DNA from: Hyphomicrobiales bacterium
Lineage (GTDB): Bacteria > Pseudomonadota > Alphaproteobacteria > Rhizobiales > Beijerinckiaceae
Length of the DNA: 55,164 nt
Assembly (NCBI GenBank): GCA_025351165.1
Contig: JANXWK010000038.1
Span: 1 to 55,164 of the forward strand
Direction: 5' to 3'
The position numbers and the translations under genes are program-made. How positions within the stretch are numbered: position 1 is the first letter of the stretch; the number at the start of each line of letters is the position of its first letter. Positions 37,094 through 46,022 of this stretch are shown here, one piece after another. The notes beneath the pieces are model-generated. The model did not search any database. It worked only from the letters and a program-made list of their open reading frames with translations, and was not told the DNA's origin.

Positions 37094-37534
37094 ATGCAGT
37101 TTTTACATACAATGGTTCGTATAGGTAATTTGGATCAGGCTCTTGATTTTTATTGCCATAAACTTGGTCTTGTTGAAGTGCGCAGGACAGAAAATGAAAA
37201 AGGCAGGTTTACCCTTGTTTTTTTGGCAGCACCTGGTGATCTGGAACAGGCAAAAGTCAGCAATGCTCCCTTGATTGAACTTACCTTCAACTGGGATGAA
37301 ACAGACTATCAGGGCGGGCGTAATTTTGGTCATTTGGCTTACCGTGTTGATAATATCTACGACACATGTGCAAAGCTTCATCAAAGCGGAGTTACTATCA
37401 ATCGCCCACCACGCGATGGCTACATGGCTTTTATTCGGTCCCCAGATGGAATTTCCATAGAATTGCTGCAAAAAGGTGAGCCATTGAGTCCGCAGGAACC
37501 TTGGATGTCTATGTCCAATACCGGTAGCTGGTAG
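37094..37534 (+). CDS. gloA: lactoylglutathione lyase (glyoxalase I)
   Basis: A 146-residue enzyme from ATG 37094 ([26 protein letters not shown]); the longer frame from 37061 is less likely. Metal ligands are visible as H5 in MQFLHT, Glu in [10 protein letters not shown], His in NFGHLAYRV and Glu in ISIELLQK. It converts the methylglyoxal-glutathione hemithioacetal to S-lactoylglutathione. AAGG lies about 10 bases upstream of the start. The TauE-type gene follows after 38 bp. Confidence 0.94.
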   Translation: MQFLHTMVRIGNLDQALDFYCHKLGLVEVRRTENEKGRFTLVFLAAPGDLEQAKVSNAPLIELTFNWDETDYQGGRNFGHLAYRVDNIYDTCAKLHQSGVTINRPPRDGYMAFIRSPDGISIELLQKGEPLSPQEPWMSMSNTGSW

Positions 37535-37572
37535 AGTTTTCTATGCACAGAAAATCCTTTTAAAATATTATT

Positions 37573-38418
37573 TTGAAAGCAAACACCCTGCCAAACATTT
37601 CCCCTGCTGAACTTGTTTTTATTATTCCTGCCCTTCTTTTGGCAGGAAGCGCATCCGGCATTTTGGCAGGATTGTTTGGAGTGGGAGGCGGACTTGTCAT
37701 CACACCTGTGCTTTATGCCATTTTTGGCTTTATGAATGTGCCAGAAGCAGTGCGAGTGCAGCTTTGTATTGGTACATCGCTTGCCATAATTATCCCAACA
37801 TCCATACAATCATTCAGAGCGCATTCCCATAAAAATGTCGTGGATTTCAGCATTCTTAAAATATGGGCAGTTCCCGTTATTACAGGTGTGCTGATTGGTG
37901 GTGTAATTGCAAAATTTGCAGATCCCAAGCTGTTTAAACTGGTATTCGTATCAGTTGCTACATTCAGTGCCATCCGTCTGCTGTTTGGTGCCTCATGGCG
38001 CCTTGGCAATGAGCTACCAAGCACTGTAATTATTCGCATCTATGGCGTCTTAGTTGGTCTTATATCGGCCTTGATGGGCATTGGTGGAGGGCAACTTGGT
38101 ACAATGTTCATGACACTTTACGGTCGCCCAATTCATCAGTCAGTTGCGACATCTTCTGGACTTGGTACATTGATTGCCGTGCCTGGTGCGCTGAGCTACA
38201 TGATCGTCGGCTGGCCTCAAATGGCACTTCTACCCCCGCTGTCTATTGGATATGTATCATTCATAGGTGTATTGCTTATTGCGCCGTTGAGCACGTTCAT
38301 AGCGCCTTACGGCGCAAAACTTGCACATAAATTCAGTAAACGGCAGTTGGAAATATCCTTTGGACTTTTTCTGCTTTCAGTGTCCGCTAATTTTTTATAC
38401 GGGTTGATGAAACCCTAG
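37573..38418 (+). CDS. TauE/SafE family sulfite or organic-anion permease
   Basis: A 281-residue membrane protein from TTG 37573, as no ATG lies before the first helix. It has about eight helices and the family's two duplicated glycine motifs: [18 protein letters not shown] in the first half and [18 protein letters not shown] in the second, plus [13 protein letters not shown] and [14 protein letters not shown]. Substrate is unknown; relatives export sulfite, sulfoacetate or similar anions. Its stop overlaps the convergent dxs stop by 24 bp. Confidence 0.88.
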   Translation: MKANTLPNISPAELVFIIPALLLAGSASGILAGLFGVGGGLVITPVLYAIFGFMNVPEAVRVQLCIGTSLAIIIPTSIQSFRAHSHKNVVDFSILKIWAVPVITGVLIGGVIAKFADPKLFKLVFVSVATFSAIRLLFGASWRLGNELPSTVIIRIYGVLVGLISALMGIGGGQLGTMFMTLYGRPIHQSVATSSGLGTLIAVPGALSYMIVGWPQMALLPPLSIGYVSFIGVLLIAPLSTFIAPYGAKLAHKFSKRQLEISFGLFLLSVSANFLYGLMKP

Positions 38419-40293
38419 AACGTCTTTCACTTTTTTTACAATTCCAGTAGAATCAAGCCCAGCTTCTGCATACATATTATCTGGTTTGTCATGCTCTTGA
38501 TAAATATCCGGCAGCGCCAGGTTTCGTACTTTCAAATTACCATCGAGCAGACCAGCCTCGGACAGAAGCTGCATGACATGTGAGCCAAAACCACCCACAG
38601 AGCCTTCTTCAATTGTGAATAAAACCTTGTGCGAACGTGCCAAATCAAAAACCAGATCTTTGTCCAAAGGCTTGGCAAAACGCGCATCTGCGACTGTACA
38701 GCCTATGCCATGAATCCCCAGTTCTTCTGCAGCTTTTAATGTTTCACTCATGCGTGTGCCAAAACACAGTAGAGCAACATCACTTCCCTCTTTTAGCACC
38801 CGTCCTTTGCCAATTTCCAATGCAACTCCAACCTCTGGCAATTCTACACCAATACCGTCACCTCTTGGATAGCGAAAAGCAATTGGGCCAGAATTGTAGC
38901 TGGCCGCTGTTGCGACCATATGCACAAGCTCTGCCTCATCACTTGCCGCCATTACCACCATGTTTGGCAAACAGCTTAAGTAAGTCACATCAAAGGATCC
39001 TGCATGGGTTGCACCATCTGCTCCAACCAGGCCAGCACGATCTATGGCAAAGCGTACAGGCAGGTTTTGAATGGATACATCATGCACAATCTGATCGTAT
39101 GCCCGCTGCAAGAATGTGGAATAGATTGCAACAAAGGGCTTGAAGCCTTCCGTTGCTAAACCCGCCGCAAACGTTACAGCATGTTGTTCAGCAATACCTA
39201 CATCAAAACTGCGTGTTGGATAAACTGATGCAAACGCATCAACCCCCGTACCTGTTGGCATGGCGGCAGTGATGGCTACAATTTTTTCGTCCTTGGCAGC
39301 TTCTTTAATCAAGCTTTCCCCAAACACTTTTGTATAGCTTGGTGCATTGGAAATTGATTTTGTCTGTGCACCAGTTATAACATCAAATTTTGCAACACCA
39401 TGATACTTATCGTCGCTCGCCTCTGCTGGTGCATAACCTTTGCCCTTTTGTGTTACGACATGCACCAGAATGGGCCCATCTTTCATATCGCGCACATTTT
39501 TCAAAACTGGCAAAAGATGATCGAGGTTATGTCCATCAATAGGCCCGACATAGTAAAATCCCATTTCTTCAAATAGCGTGCCACCCGTCCAGAACCCACG
39601 CGTATATTCTTCAGCGCGTTTTGCTTTTTCGTGAAAAAACCGTGGTAGGCGCCGTGCAAGCTGCTTGCCAAAATCACGTAAACTTCGATAGGTTTTGCCA
39701 GACACAAGCCGCGCAAGATAGGCAGACATAGCCCCAACTGGCGGTGCAATAGACATGTCATTATCGTTCAATATTACAATGAGACGGGACTGCGCGGCTC
39801 CTGCATTATTCATGGCTTCATAAGCCATGCCGGCAGACATAGCTCCATCGCCAATGACAGCAATCACGTTATTTGTACCGCCCTGTAAATCTCGCGCAAT
39901 TGACATTCCTAGCCCTGCCGAAATGGATGTGGAGGAATGGGCTGCACCAAACGGATCATACTCGCTCTCGGAGCGACGTGTGAAGCCTGACAAACCACCA
40001 GCTTGACGCAGACTGCGAATACGGTTTCGACGTCCGGTTAAAATTTTATGGGGGTAAGATTGATGTCCTACATCCCAGATGATACGATCTTCAGGTGTAT
40101 TGAATGTGTAATGCAACGCAATGGTTAGCTCTATAACGCCTAAACCAGCTCCTAAATGCCCACCAGTAAGCGAAACCGCATCAATTGTTTCAGCGCGAAG
40201 TTCAGCAGCCAGATTTGCAAGCTGCAAGATCTCAAGCTTTCGCAAATCAGCGGGAATGTTGATCGTATCGAGTAAGGGAGTAGGAATATTCAA
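38395..40293 (-). CDS. dxs: 1-deoxy-D-xylulose-5-phosphate synthase
   Basis: A 632-residue thiamine-diphosphate enzyme, the first step of the MEP isoprenoid pathway (pyruvate + glyceraldehyde 3-phosphate). Segments include [40 protein letters not shown], the ThDP/Mg motif [18 protein letters not shown]...[43 protein letters not shown] and [16 protein letters not shown]. Full length. xseB lies 149 bp upstream on the same strand, a pairing conserved in many alphaproteobacteria. Confidence 0.97.
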   Translation of the reverse strand: MNIPTPLLDTINIPADLRKLEILQLANLAAELRAETIDAVSLTGGHLGAGLGVIELTIALHYTFNTPEDRIIWDVGHQSYPHKILTGRRNRIRSLRQAGGLSGFTRRSESEYDPFGAAHSSTSISAGLGMSIARDLQGGTNNVIAVIGDGAMSAGMAYEAMNNAGAAQSRLIVILNDNDMSIAPPVGAMSAYLARLVSGKTYRSLRDFGKQLARRLPRFFHEKAKRAEEYTRGFWTGGTLFEEMGFYYVGPIDGHNLDHLLPVLKNVRDMKDGPILVHVVTQKGKGYAPAEASDDKYHGVAKFDVITGAQTKSISNAPSYTKVFGESLIKEAAKDEKIVAITAAMPTGTGVDAFASVYPTRSFDVGIAEQHAVTFAAGLATEGFKPFVAIYSTFLQRAYDQIVHDVSIQNLPVRFAIDRAGLVGADGATHAGSFDVTYLSCLPNMVVMAASDEAELVHMVATAASYNSGPIAFRYPRGDGIGVELPEVGVALEIGKGRVLKEGSDVALLCFGTRMSETLKAAEELGIHGIGCTVADARFAKPLDKDLVFDLARSHKVLFTIEEGSVGGFGSHVMQLLSEAGLLDGNLKVRNLALPDIYQEHDKPDNMYAEAGLDSTGIVKKVKDVLGFHQPV

Positions 40294-40442
40294 TTTACAG
40301 TATGTCCGTTTACAACTTAATTAGCGATTATGCATCCTGTCGTCATTGCGCGTAACATACAGATAAATCAATCAAGATCCTAAAATATCAACTAAGGTCT
40401 TAAAATGTTTTTCTAGATTGCATACGTACGCGCAAAAACTAT

Positions 40443-40694
40443 TTAGTCAACAAACGGCTCGACCCCCTTAGCTTTCCCGTCATTGCCCACAATAACCTTT
40501 TCAATCCGCAATTCTGCTTTCTTGAGGAGCACTTCACAATGCGACTTAAGCGCCTCGCCGCGCTCGTATATGGAGATGGATTCTTCCAGTCCCACTTCAC
40601 CACGCTCAAGTTTTGCCACAATGCTTTCCAGCTCTTTTAACGCTGTCTCAAAGGGCATGGCTGAAAGGTCGGGTATTTTTGGTTGGTCACTCAC
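40443..40694 (-). CDS. xseB: exodeoxyribonuclease VII small subunit
   Basis: An 83-residue helical protein, [67 protein letters not shown], the full XseB signature. It joins XseA (not in the window) to degrade single-stranded DNA to oligonucleotides. The gene precedes dxs on the same strand. AGGAAT (revcomp of 40701-40706) serves as ribosome-binding site. Confidence 0.95.
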   Translation of the reverse strand: MSDQPKIPDLSAMPFETALKELESIVAKLERGEVGLEESISIYERGEALKSHCEVLLKKAELRIEKVIVGNDGKAKGVEPFVD

Positions 40695-40830
40695 ATCAAT
40701 ATTCCTTAATTTGTCTGCACGCTTATACAGATGAATCTACATCTCGTAAATTTAAGACTTGTTCATAGGTAAGTATTTTACATCAAATATGTTAGTGTAA
40801 TAAAACTTGTGATATTTATGGAGATTTTTC

Positions 40831-41952
40831 ATGCATATAGGCTGTCCCAAAGAGATTAAAAACCACGAATATCGTGTGGGTCTTGTACCATCCTCAGTGG
40901 CAGAGCTTGTAAAGCATGGGCATAGGGTTTCTATTGAAACAGGTGCAGGTATTGGTTCTGGTATAAGTGATGCAGAATATATCGCTGCGGGAACAAAAAT
41001 TGTAATTACTGCGGATGAAATTTTCAGCCAGGCGGATATGGTGATCAAGGTTAAAGAGCCGCAAAGTTCAGAACGCAAAAAACTGCGCCCAGACCAAATC
41101 CTGTTCACCTACTTGCACCTTGCGCCAGATGCATCTCAAACGCATGATCTTGTTGCCTCAAAAGCCATTTGCATTGCTTACGAAACTGTCACATCCCCTA
41201 CAGGTGGATTGCCGCTTCTCACTCCTATGTCAGAGGTTGCAGGGCGTTTAGCCCCACAGGTTGGAGCTTACGCGTTACAAAAGGCCAGCGGCGGACGCGG
41301 CATTTTGCTTGGTGGTGTGCCAGGCGTCGCTCCTGCCGAAGTGATAATTCTGGGCGGCGGTGTATCTGGCACACATGCTGCAACTATCGCATTGGGAATG
41401 GGTGCAAATGTAACGGTGATTGATCGCTCCAATGATGTTCTGCGTCGTTTATCAGCACAATTTGGTGCACAGCTCAAAACCGTTTTTTCCACCCAGCTTG
41501 CCGTGCAGCAACTGAGTAAACGGGCAGACCTGCTGATTGGCTGTGTGCTGATTCCAGGCAGTACCGCACCAAAACTCATCACCAGATCCATACTTAAAAC
41601 CATGAAGCCTGGGGCAGTTATTGTGGATGTGGCCATAGACCAAGGCGGCTGTTGTGAAACATCACGTGCCACCACACATGATGATCCAACTTATATTGTG
41701 GACGATATCGTGCATTATTGTGTTGCCAACATGCCTGGTGCAGTCGCGCGGACATCTACTTTTGCACTTAATAATGCGACATTGCCGTTTATTTTGGCAT
41801 TGGCGGATAAGGGCGCCAAACAGGCCCTGCGCGAGGATGTGCATTTGGCAAATGGTTTAAATATCTGCCAGGGCCATGTTACTTGCCAGCCTGTGGCAGA
41901 GGCGCATAATTTAGCTTTTGTGGATATATCAAAAGCATTAAGCAAAAATTGA
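40831..41952 (+). CDS. ald: alanine dehydrogenase
   Basis: A 373-residue NAD-dependent enzyme interconverting L-alanine and pyruvate plus ammonia. The N-terminus MHIGCPKEIKNHEYRVGLVPSSVAELVKHGHRV has the family Arg and Lys. Further segments are EPQSSERKKLRPDQILFTYLHLA, ILGGGVSGTHAATIALGMGANVTVID (dinucleotide fold) and VDVAIDQGGCCETSRATTHDDPTYIVDDIVHYCVANMPGAVARTST. GGAGATT precedes ATG 40831. It is monocistronic. It may serve alanine catabolism or nitrogen recycling. Confidence 0.96.
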   Translation: MHIGCPKEIKNHEYRVGLVPSSVAELVKHGHRVSIETGAGIGSGISDAEYIAAGTKIVITADEIFSQADMVIKVKEPQSSERKKLRPDQILFTYLHLAPDASQTHDLVASKAICIAYETVTSPTGGLPLLTPMSEVAGRLAPQVGAYALQKASGGRGILLGGVPGVAPAEVIILGGGVSGTHAATIALGMGANVTVIDRSNDVLRRLSAQFGAQLKTVFSTQLAVQQLSKRADLLIGCVLIPGSTAPKLITRSILKTMKPGAVIVDVAIDQGGCCETSRATTHDDPTYIVDDIVHYCVANMPGAVARTSTFALNNATLPFILALADKGAKQALREDVHLANGLNICQGHVTCQPVAEAHNLAFVDISKALSKN

Positions 41953-42277
41953 GTATATTTCAGCAAGGTATGAGTGTTGATTTAATAGGTATATCTTTAG
42001 TCGCTAAAATTCGGTGTCAGGCTAGTCACAGCAAGCAACAATAGTAAAACTTTGATTTACATATTTTGATGCTGGTATCCCTCTTAATAAAATTAATTAT
42101 ATAATTAAAATCTTACGTGAAACTTACATAAGCTTACGTGAAACTTACAAAAGTCTTACAAAAAACATTGCATAAGTTAATAATTCATGTTTTGTTAAGG
42201 TAAAGAAATTAACAGCACATTTAAAACAAGTATAAATTTAAGTAGCTTAATAATGTAAAACCTTAAGGAGAAAAACA
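41953..42277. other. intergenic region upstream of orphan C
   Basis: 325 bases, AT-rich, between ald and orphan C. The main content is the fivefold CTTAC array at 42112-42159. AAGGAG just before 42278 is the ribosome-binding site. No terminator with a T run is seen after ald. Confidence 0.5.
42112..42159 (+). promoter_or_regulatory. helix-phased array of five CTTAC sites upstream of orphan C
   Basis: CTTAC begins at 42112, 42123, 42133, 42144 and 42155, that is with spacings of 11, 10, 11 and 11 bp, so all five face the same side of the helix. The first four form a 17-bp perfect direct repeat CTTACGTGAAACTTACA (42112-42128 and 42133-42149). CTTAC is the complement of the GTAAG half-site found before orphans A and B. 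Relative to the gene the orientation is opposite, and the array ends 118 bp before the start codon, so its mode of action would differ. Confidence 0.6.
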
Positions 42278-42967
42278 ATGGCTGAAGACATGAACGTATC
42301 AAGTTCGCGCGGAAATGAAGGCGCAAACAGCAATCAGAACACGGAAAAACAGGATCAGGCTCAAAAATTTGGTGATTGCGCCAAAAATCAAGGAGCTGAA
42401 AACGGAGACCAGAAAAGTGGTTTAACCGCCGAAAGTAATGGAGCGAAGAATGATAACAGCGCTTCCAAAACTGACTACAAGCAAGGTGCTGACTATAAAA
42501 ACCTGACCTCGGAAAATAAAGGTGTAGTTGATAAATATATGGATAAGCTGAATAGCGCGGGTCCATTTAATGATGAGCAAAAGCAAGGGGCAAATGCTAG
42601 AGGTAACTGGATTTCTGGCGTTGTGAATGATGCACAAAAAGCAGGTATAAATGTTGCAGATGGCACTACTGCAGAAGAATACAAAGGTATAATTGATAAG
42701 GTACAATCCACGCCTGGTGAATCAGAAAGACTGGCTGGTTTGCAGGACGACTATACCAATAAGCTTCAAAACAGCGCAAATGGTACAGAAAACGAAGAAC
42801 TCCTGCAAAAAATAGCAGATGGCCATGTCGAGTTCGGTTATAAAAATGTCAATGGTGCATTAACAACAGTGAATGAAGCTGGAAATGATAACAAAACCAT
42901 CGCAGATGCAGCAACAGATTTGAACTACATGACAAGTACTGGCAAATTTGCGAATGCTAGTTTGTAA
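42278..42967 (+). CDS. orphan C: Asn/Gln/Gly-rich hydrophilic protein of unknown function
   Basis: A 229-residue protein that I do not recognise. Residues 1-75 are low-complexity Asn, Gln, Gly, Ser, Lys, Asp and almost surely disordered (NVSSSRGNEGANSNQNTEKQ). From about 75 there is a helical domain (NKGVVDKYMDKLNSAGPFNDEQKQGANARGNW and TAEEYKGIIDKVQSTPGESERLAGLQDDYTNKL). It is acidic, with no signal peptide, no membrane helix and one cysteine. A strong AAGGAG site precedes ATG 42278 and a good terminator follows, so it is a well-expressed single-gene unit. A flexible, uncharged N-terminus is typical of type III secretion signals but also of stress-related hydrophilins. Neither is proven. Confidence 0.75.
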   Translation: MAEDMNVSSSRGNEGANSNQNTEKQDQAQKFGDCAKNQGAENGDQKSGLTAESNGAKNDNSASKTDYKQGADYKNLTSENKGVVDKYMDKLNSAGPFNDEQKQGANARGNWISGVVNDAQKAGINVADGTTAEEYKGIIDKVQSTPGESERLAGLQDDYTNKLQNSANGTENEELLQKIADGHVEFGYKNVNGALTTVNEAGNDNKTIADAATDLNYMTSTGKFANASL

Positions 42968-42979
42968 ATAAATTATATA

Positions 42980-43007
42980 ACAGGGAGGTTTTATCTCCCT
43001 GTTTTTA
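42980..43007 (+). terminator. intrinsic terminator of orphan C
   Basis: ACAGGGAG (42980-42987) pairs with CTCCCTGT (42995-43002) over a 7-base loop, followed by TTTTT. It is a textbook Rho-independent terminator 13 bases after the orphan C stop. Confidence 0.92.
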
Positions 43008-43045
43008 ATTATTAGAGCAAGTTTAAAATAGCTCTATTGCATATT

Positions 43046-43609
43046 TCAGACATTGGCTTCATGTCTTATGCCTAAATCAAACCTAAACTCTACACCTTCA
43101 AAACACTCAGCACCGCGCCCTATTGACTGAATGGCGGCGATCATCCGTCCTTTGCGACCCATTATATTATCTGCCAATGCAACAATATGGGGGTTGGGCG
43201 TAGCCGTGGGTGAGAGTATTCTTAGCTCCCTGGCAAGCTTCATTTCATCCAAATCTGGCCTCAAAACCATCATTGAGATATAGGCAGCAGCGGTTGAACG
43301 GCTCACTCCCGCATAGCAATGGATGAGCAGTGGAGACTGCCTATCCCATTTTTGTACAAAATTGATTATATCATGCACATGTGTATGCTCTGGCAAAATA
43401 TGACCATCACGCTGGTGCTCAAGTGTTTGGCTGCCATCACTGTCAGGAACAATATCAGATACTTTTACGCGCAGGTAATTGTGTAATTCAATACACATGG
43501 GACGTTCCATATCTATTTTGTGACCAATCAGACTTATAAGATGCGATGCCCCAGTTTGAGCAATATTTTCATGTAATTTGGATAGGGCACAGACATGAAT
43601 GGCAGGCAT
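43046..43609 (-). CDS. tyrosine/dual-specificity phosphatase family protein
   Basis: A 187-residue protein with the active-site loop HCYAGVSRST (catalytic C98, R104, the CX5R motif). Conserved upstream residues are HLISLIGHKID and the acid region near DIVPDSDG. The C-terminal part, LRILSPTATPNPHIVALADNIMGRKGRM, is typical of the Hyphomicrobiales version. The substrate is unknown. It shares strand with the HD hydrolase, tag and ygfZ genes but is 250 bp away, with three GANTC sites in the gap, so it probably has its own promoter. Confidence 0.88.
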   Translation of the reverse strand: MPAIHVCALSKLHENIAQTGASHLISLIGHKIDMERPMCIELHNYLRVKVSDIVPDSDGSQTLEHQRDGHILPEHTHVHDIINFVQKWDRQSPLLIHCYAGVSRSTAAAYISMMVLRPDLDEMKLARELRILSPTATPNPHIVALADNIMGRKGRMIAAIQSIGRGAECFEGVEFRFDLGIRHEANV

Positions 43610-43696
43610 GATTTTGTCTCAAAATGAAGTTGAACAGAAGATTTAAAATTATACTTAGAATTATGTTATATAACAAAAGCTTATAAGTGCGTACTT

Positions 43697-43739
43697 GAAT
43701 CAGATTATGAAATGAATCAAAATAACAACACCTTGAATC
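43697..43739. promoter_or_regulatory. cluster of three GANTC (CcrM) sites upstream of the phosphatase gene
   Basis: GAATC occurs at 43697-43701, 43714-43718 and 43735-43739, each within TGAATCA. GANTC is the target of the alphaproteobacterial cell-cycle methylase CcrM. Three in 43 bp of intergenic DNA is dense. Confidence 0.45.
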
Positions 43740-43859
43740 AATATCACAGAACGTGAATTTACTTTAGCAATAAATCCAAATAAACATATGTATTTACTGA
43801 TATTATTTTATAGATAACAAAACATTTATGTGTCAATTTACACCATTCTCAAACTGCAA

Positions 43860-44486
43860 TTAATACGCTTGAATTATAATAGGCTTGTTATGCATTTCGG
43901 CCTGTATTTCGCTAAAACGTGCCAGAAACAATGCTTGCGCTTTCTGCGTTGCCAATGGTCCCAGCAACGATAAAACGGCTTCTGACATGTTTACCTGCTC
44001 ACCAAACAGGGGTTCAGCTTCTGCTTTGCTAAAACCTGCAAGGTACGTCGCCTCATAAAAAGCTGCAATACGGTCAGCTTTTTTTATGAGCTCTATAACA
44101 TCAAAATGAGGCTCAACTGAAAGCTGAAAGCGGCTATGTATGGCGTGCATAAGTTTGTTTTCAATAGCTTTATAACCTACTGATAGAACAGATTTGAGTG
44201 GCGTTATCATATCGCCAATTACATACTCTGCTGCATCATGCAGCAGCACACTCATAAGGACTGATGGCAATAGGCTATCAGCAGTTTCCCTGGCAATCTT
44301 CTCCACCAGTACAGCATGCTGCGCCACACTGAATGAATGCTCACCCTTGGTTTGCCCATTCCAGCGAGCAACACGCGCAAGCCCGTGGGCTATATCCTCA
44401 ATCTCAATGTCTATTGGAGAAGGCTCAAGTAGATCAAGCTTACGCCCAGATAGCATACGCTGCCAGGCTCGAGGAGTAGGCTGCAC
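43860..44486 (-). CDS. HD-domain hydrolase (YfbR-like nucleotidase)
   Basis: A 208-residue protein from GTG 44486, one base after the tag stop. It has the H...HD...D metal pattern (GEHSFSVAQHAVLVE, SVLLHDAAEYVIGDMITPLKSV, KKADRIAAFYEATYL). YfbR-type enzymes dephosphorylate deoxynucleoside 5'-monophosphates. The substrate here is inferred from family only. It is the last gene of the ygfZ-tag-HD cluster. Confidence 0.88.
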   Translation of the reverse strand: MQPTPRAWQRMLSGRKLDLLEPSPIDIEIEDIAHGLARVARWNGQTKGEHSFSVAQHAVLVEKIARETADSLLPSVLMSVLLHDAAEYVIGDMITPLKSVLSVGYKAIENKLMHAIHSRFQLSVEPHFDVIELIKKADRIAAFYEATYLAGFSKAEAEPLFGEQVNMSEAVLSLLGPLATQKAQALFLARFSEIQAEMHNKPIIIQAY

Positions 44487-44487
44487 C

Positions 44488-45129
44488 CTAATAACCTTTA
44501 CTTGGTTTGATTTTGTTCAAAGCAGCACATTCCTCATGACGAAAACAATCCACAAGATGATCATTTACCATGCCAACTGCCTGCATGAAAGCATATGTAA
44601 TTGTAGGGCCACAGAAAGTAAAACCTCTAGATTTAAGGTCCTTGGAAAGTCTACAGGCCACTTCATTTGTTGTCGGTATGTCTGCATGCAGCTTGAACTG
44701 GTTTTGAAATGGGCGACCATCCACAAATTCCCACAGATAATCTGAAAATGATCCACGCTCCATCATATCCAGATACAGACCTGCACTTTTAACAGTGCCC
44801 ATAATTTTAGAGCGGTTGCGAATTATACCATTATTCTGCATCAGGCTCTCGACTTTTACAGCACCGTAGGACGCAATTTTTGCAGGCTCAAACCCATCAA
44901 AAGCAGCACGGAAGGTCTCACGTTTACGTAAAATTGTAATCCACGAAAGACCTGCCTGAAACCCATCTAGAATGAGTTTTTCAAACAATGCGCGATCATC
45001 ATATTCGGGCACCCCCCAGTCTGTATCATGATATTCAACATAAAGTGGATCGAACCCTGCCCAATGGCAGCGTATTTTACCATTAGCGTGCAGTCGCGCA
45101 GCTTTGGGCGAAGCAATACGTTCAATCAT
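44488..45129 (-). CDS. tag: DNA-3-methyladenine glycosylase I
   Basis: A 213-residue base-excision repair enzyme. It has KIRCHWAGFDPLYVEYHDTDWGVPEYDDRALFEKLILDGFQAGLSWITILRKRE and FCGPTITYAFMQAVGMVNDH. The zinc ligands are C21 and H34 near the start and the H/C pair in CFRHEECAALN at the end. It removes 3-methyladenine from DNA. ATG 45129 overlaps the ygfZ stop by 4 bases. Confidence 0.95.
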   Translation of the reverse strand: MIERIASPKAARLHANGKIRCHWAGFDPLYVEYHDTDWGVPEYDDRALFEKLILDGFQAGLSWITILRKRETFRAAFDGFEPAKIASYGAVKVESLMQNNGIIRNRSKIMGTVKSAGLYLDMMERGSFSDYLWEFVDGRPFQNQFKLHADIPTTNEVACRLSKDLKSRGFTFCGPTITYAFMQAVGMVNDHLVDCFRHEECAALNKIKPSKGY

Positions 45130-45956
45130 GTTTCAGTCTTTGCCAGTTGATCTATCAAAGGAAACTTGAACTGTGCAAAATCCGGCTTTTTAATCTGAAT
45201 GAAATTACCTTCCACATCTATGGATAGTCCAGCTTTTATTGCCTCACTCGCACGGTCAATGCGCACCGTAGCAAGCCCACACATACCAGAAACAGTTCGT
45301 AATTCACCCAAATTTTTGCCATTTGCCATAATGGGCGCAGGCAGTTTTGTAGTCAGTTCTCTCTCCAGTACAATCTGCATCATGCGGGTGCGGGCAGTAC
45401 CGCGATGCTGCATTCGAGACACAACCTCCTGCCCAACATAACAGCCTTTTAGAAAATCCACCCCATTGAGTTGGTCCATAAGAACTTCATGCGGAAAGGC
45501 CTCACCAAAGTTGAAATCTTTGCCGCCCTCTGGCACACCAAGCGCAATGCGGTGAGCGTGATAATCTGCTTCAGATAAATGGGTTGGCCCTGTTGGGGCA
45601 ATCATACGAGTGCCCAAAGCTGCATAGCGTGGATCGTTGCCAGCATTTTCCCAGCTTACCATCACACCCATTTCACCTTTTACATCAGCAATGTTGACCT
45701 TTGCCCGTAATTTGTAAAACCCCAACCTTTTGACAAAATCCCCAGTGATGTTTTTGGCGCAATCAATATAGTAACCTGTGTCGGATGCATGAATAATAAA
45801 ATCAAACAGGATTTTACCCTGCGGGCTGAGTAATGCCCCAAATTGCGGCATTTTTTTCCCCATATCACAGGTAACCAATCCGTTTAAAAATGCGTGCACA
45901 TCTTCGCCAGTAATGTGGATTAAAGAGCGGTCGTTAAGCTGTGCAAAGTGTTGCAT
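45126..45956 (-). CDS. ygfZ: folate-binding protein YgfZ (iron-sulfur cluster assembly)
   Basis: A 276-residue GcvT-like protein with the defining motif KGCYVGQEVVSRMQHRGTARTRM and N-terminal LITGEDVHAFLNGLVTCDM-like sequence. With tetrahydrofolate it helps assemble or repair 4Fe-4S clusters. It is the first gene of a leftward cluster with tag and the HD hydrolase, divergent from dihydroorotase. Confidence 0.93.
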   Translation of the reverse strand: MQHFAQLNDRSLIHITGEDVHAFLNGLVTCDMGKKMPQFGALLSPQGKILFDFIIHASDTGYYIDCAKNITGDFVKRLGFYKLRAKVNIADVKGEMGVMVSWENAGNDPRYAALGTRMIAPTGPTHLSEADYHAHRIALGVPEGGKDFNFGEAFPHEVLMDQLNGVDFLKGCYVGQEVVSRMQHRGTARTRMMQIVLERELTTKLPAPIMANGKNLGELRTVSGMCGLATVRIDRASEAIKAGLSIDVEGNFIQIKKPDFAQFKFPLIDQLAKTET

Positions 45957-46022
45957 TTTTTACTCCAGTAATTCAATTCCTGCATCTTACTTGAAAGTAT
46001 TTTATTAGCTATACACTCCCAT

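Noticed and set aside
40374-40401. Imperfect inverted repeat AAGATCCT...AAGGTCTT after xseB
   Set aside because: One mismatch, one wobble pair and no T run on the transcript side. It may be a weak terminator but is not supported well enough.
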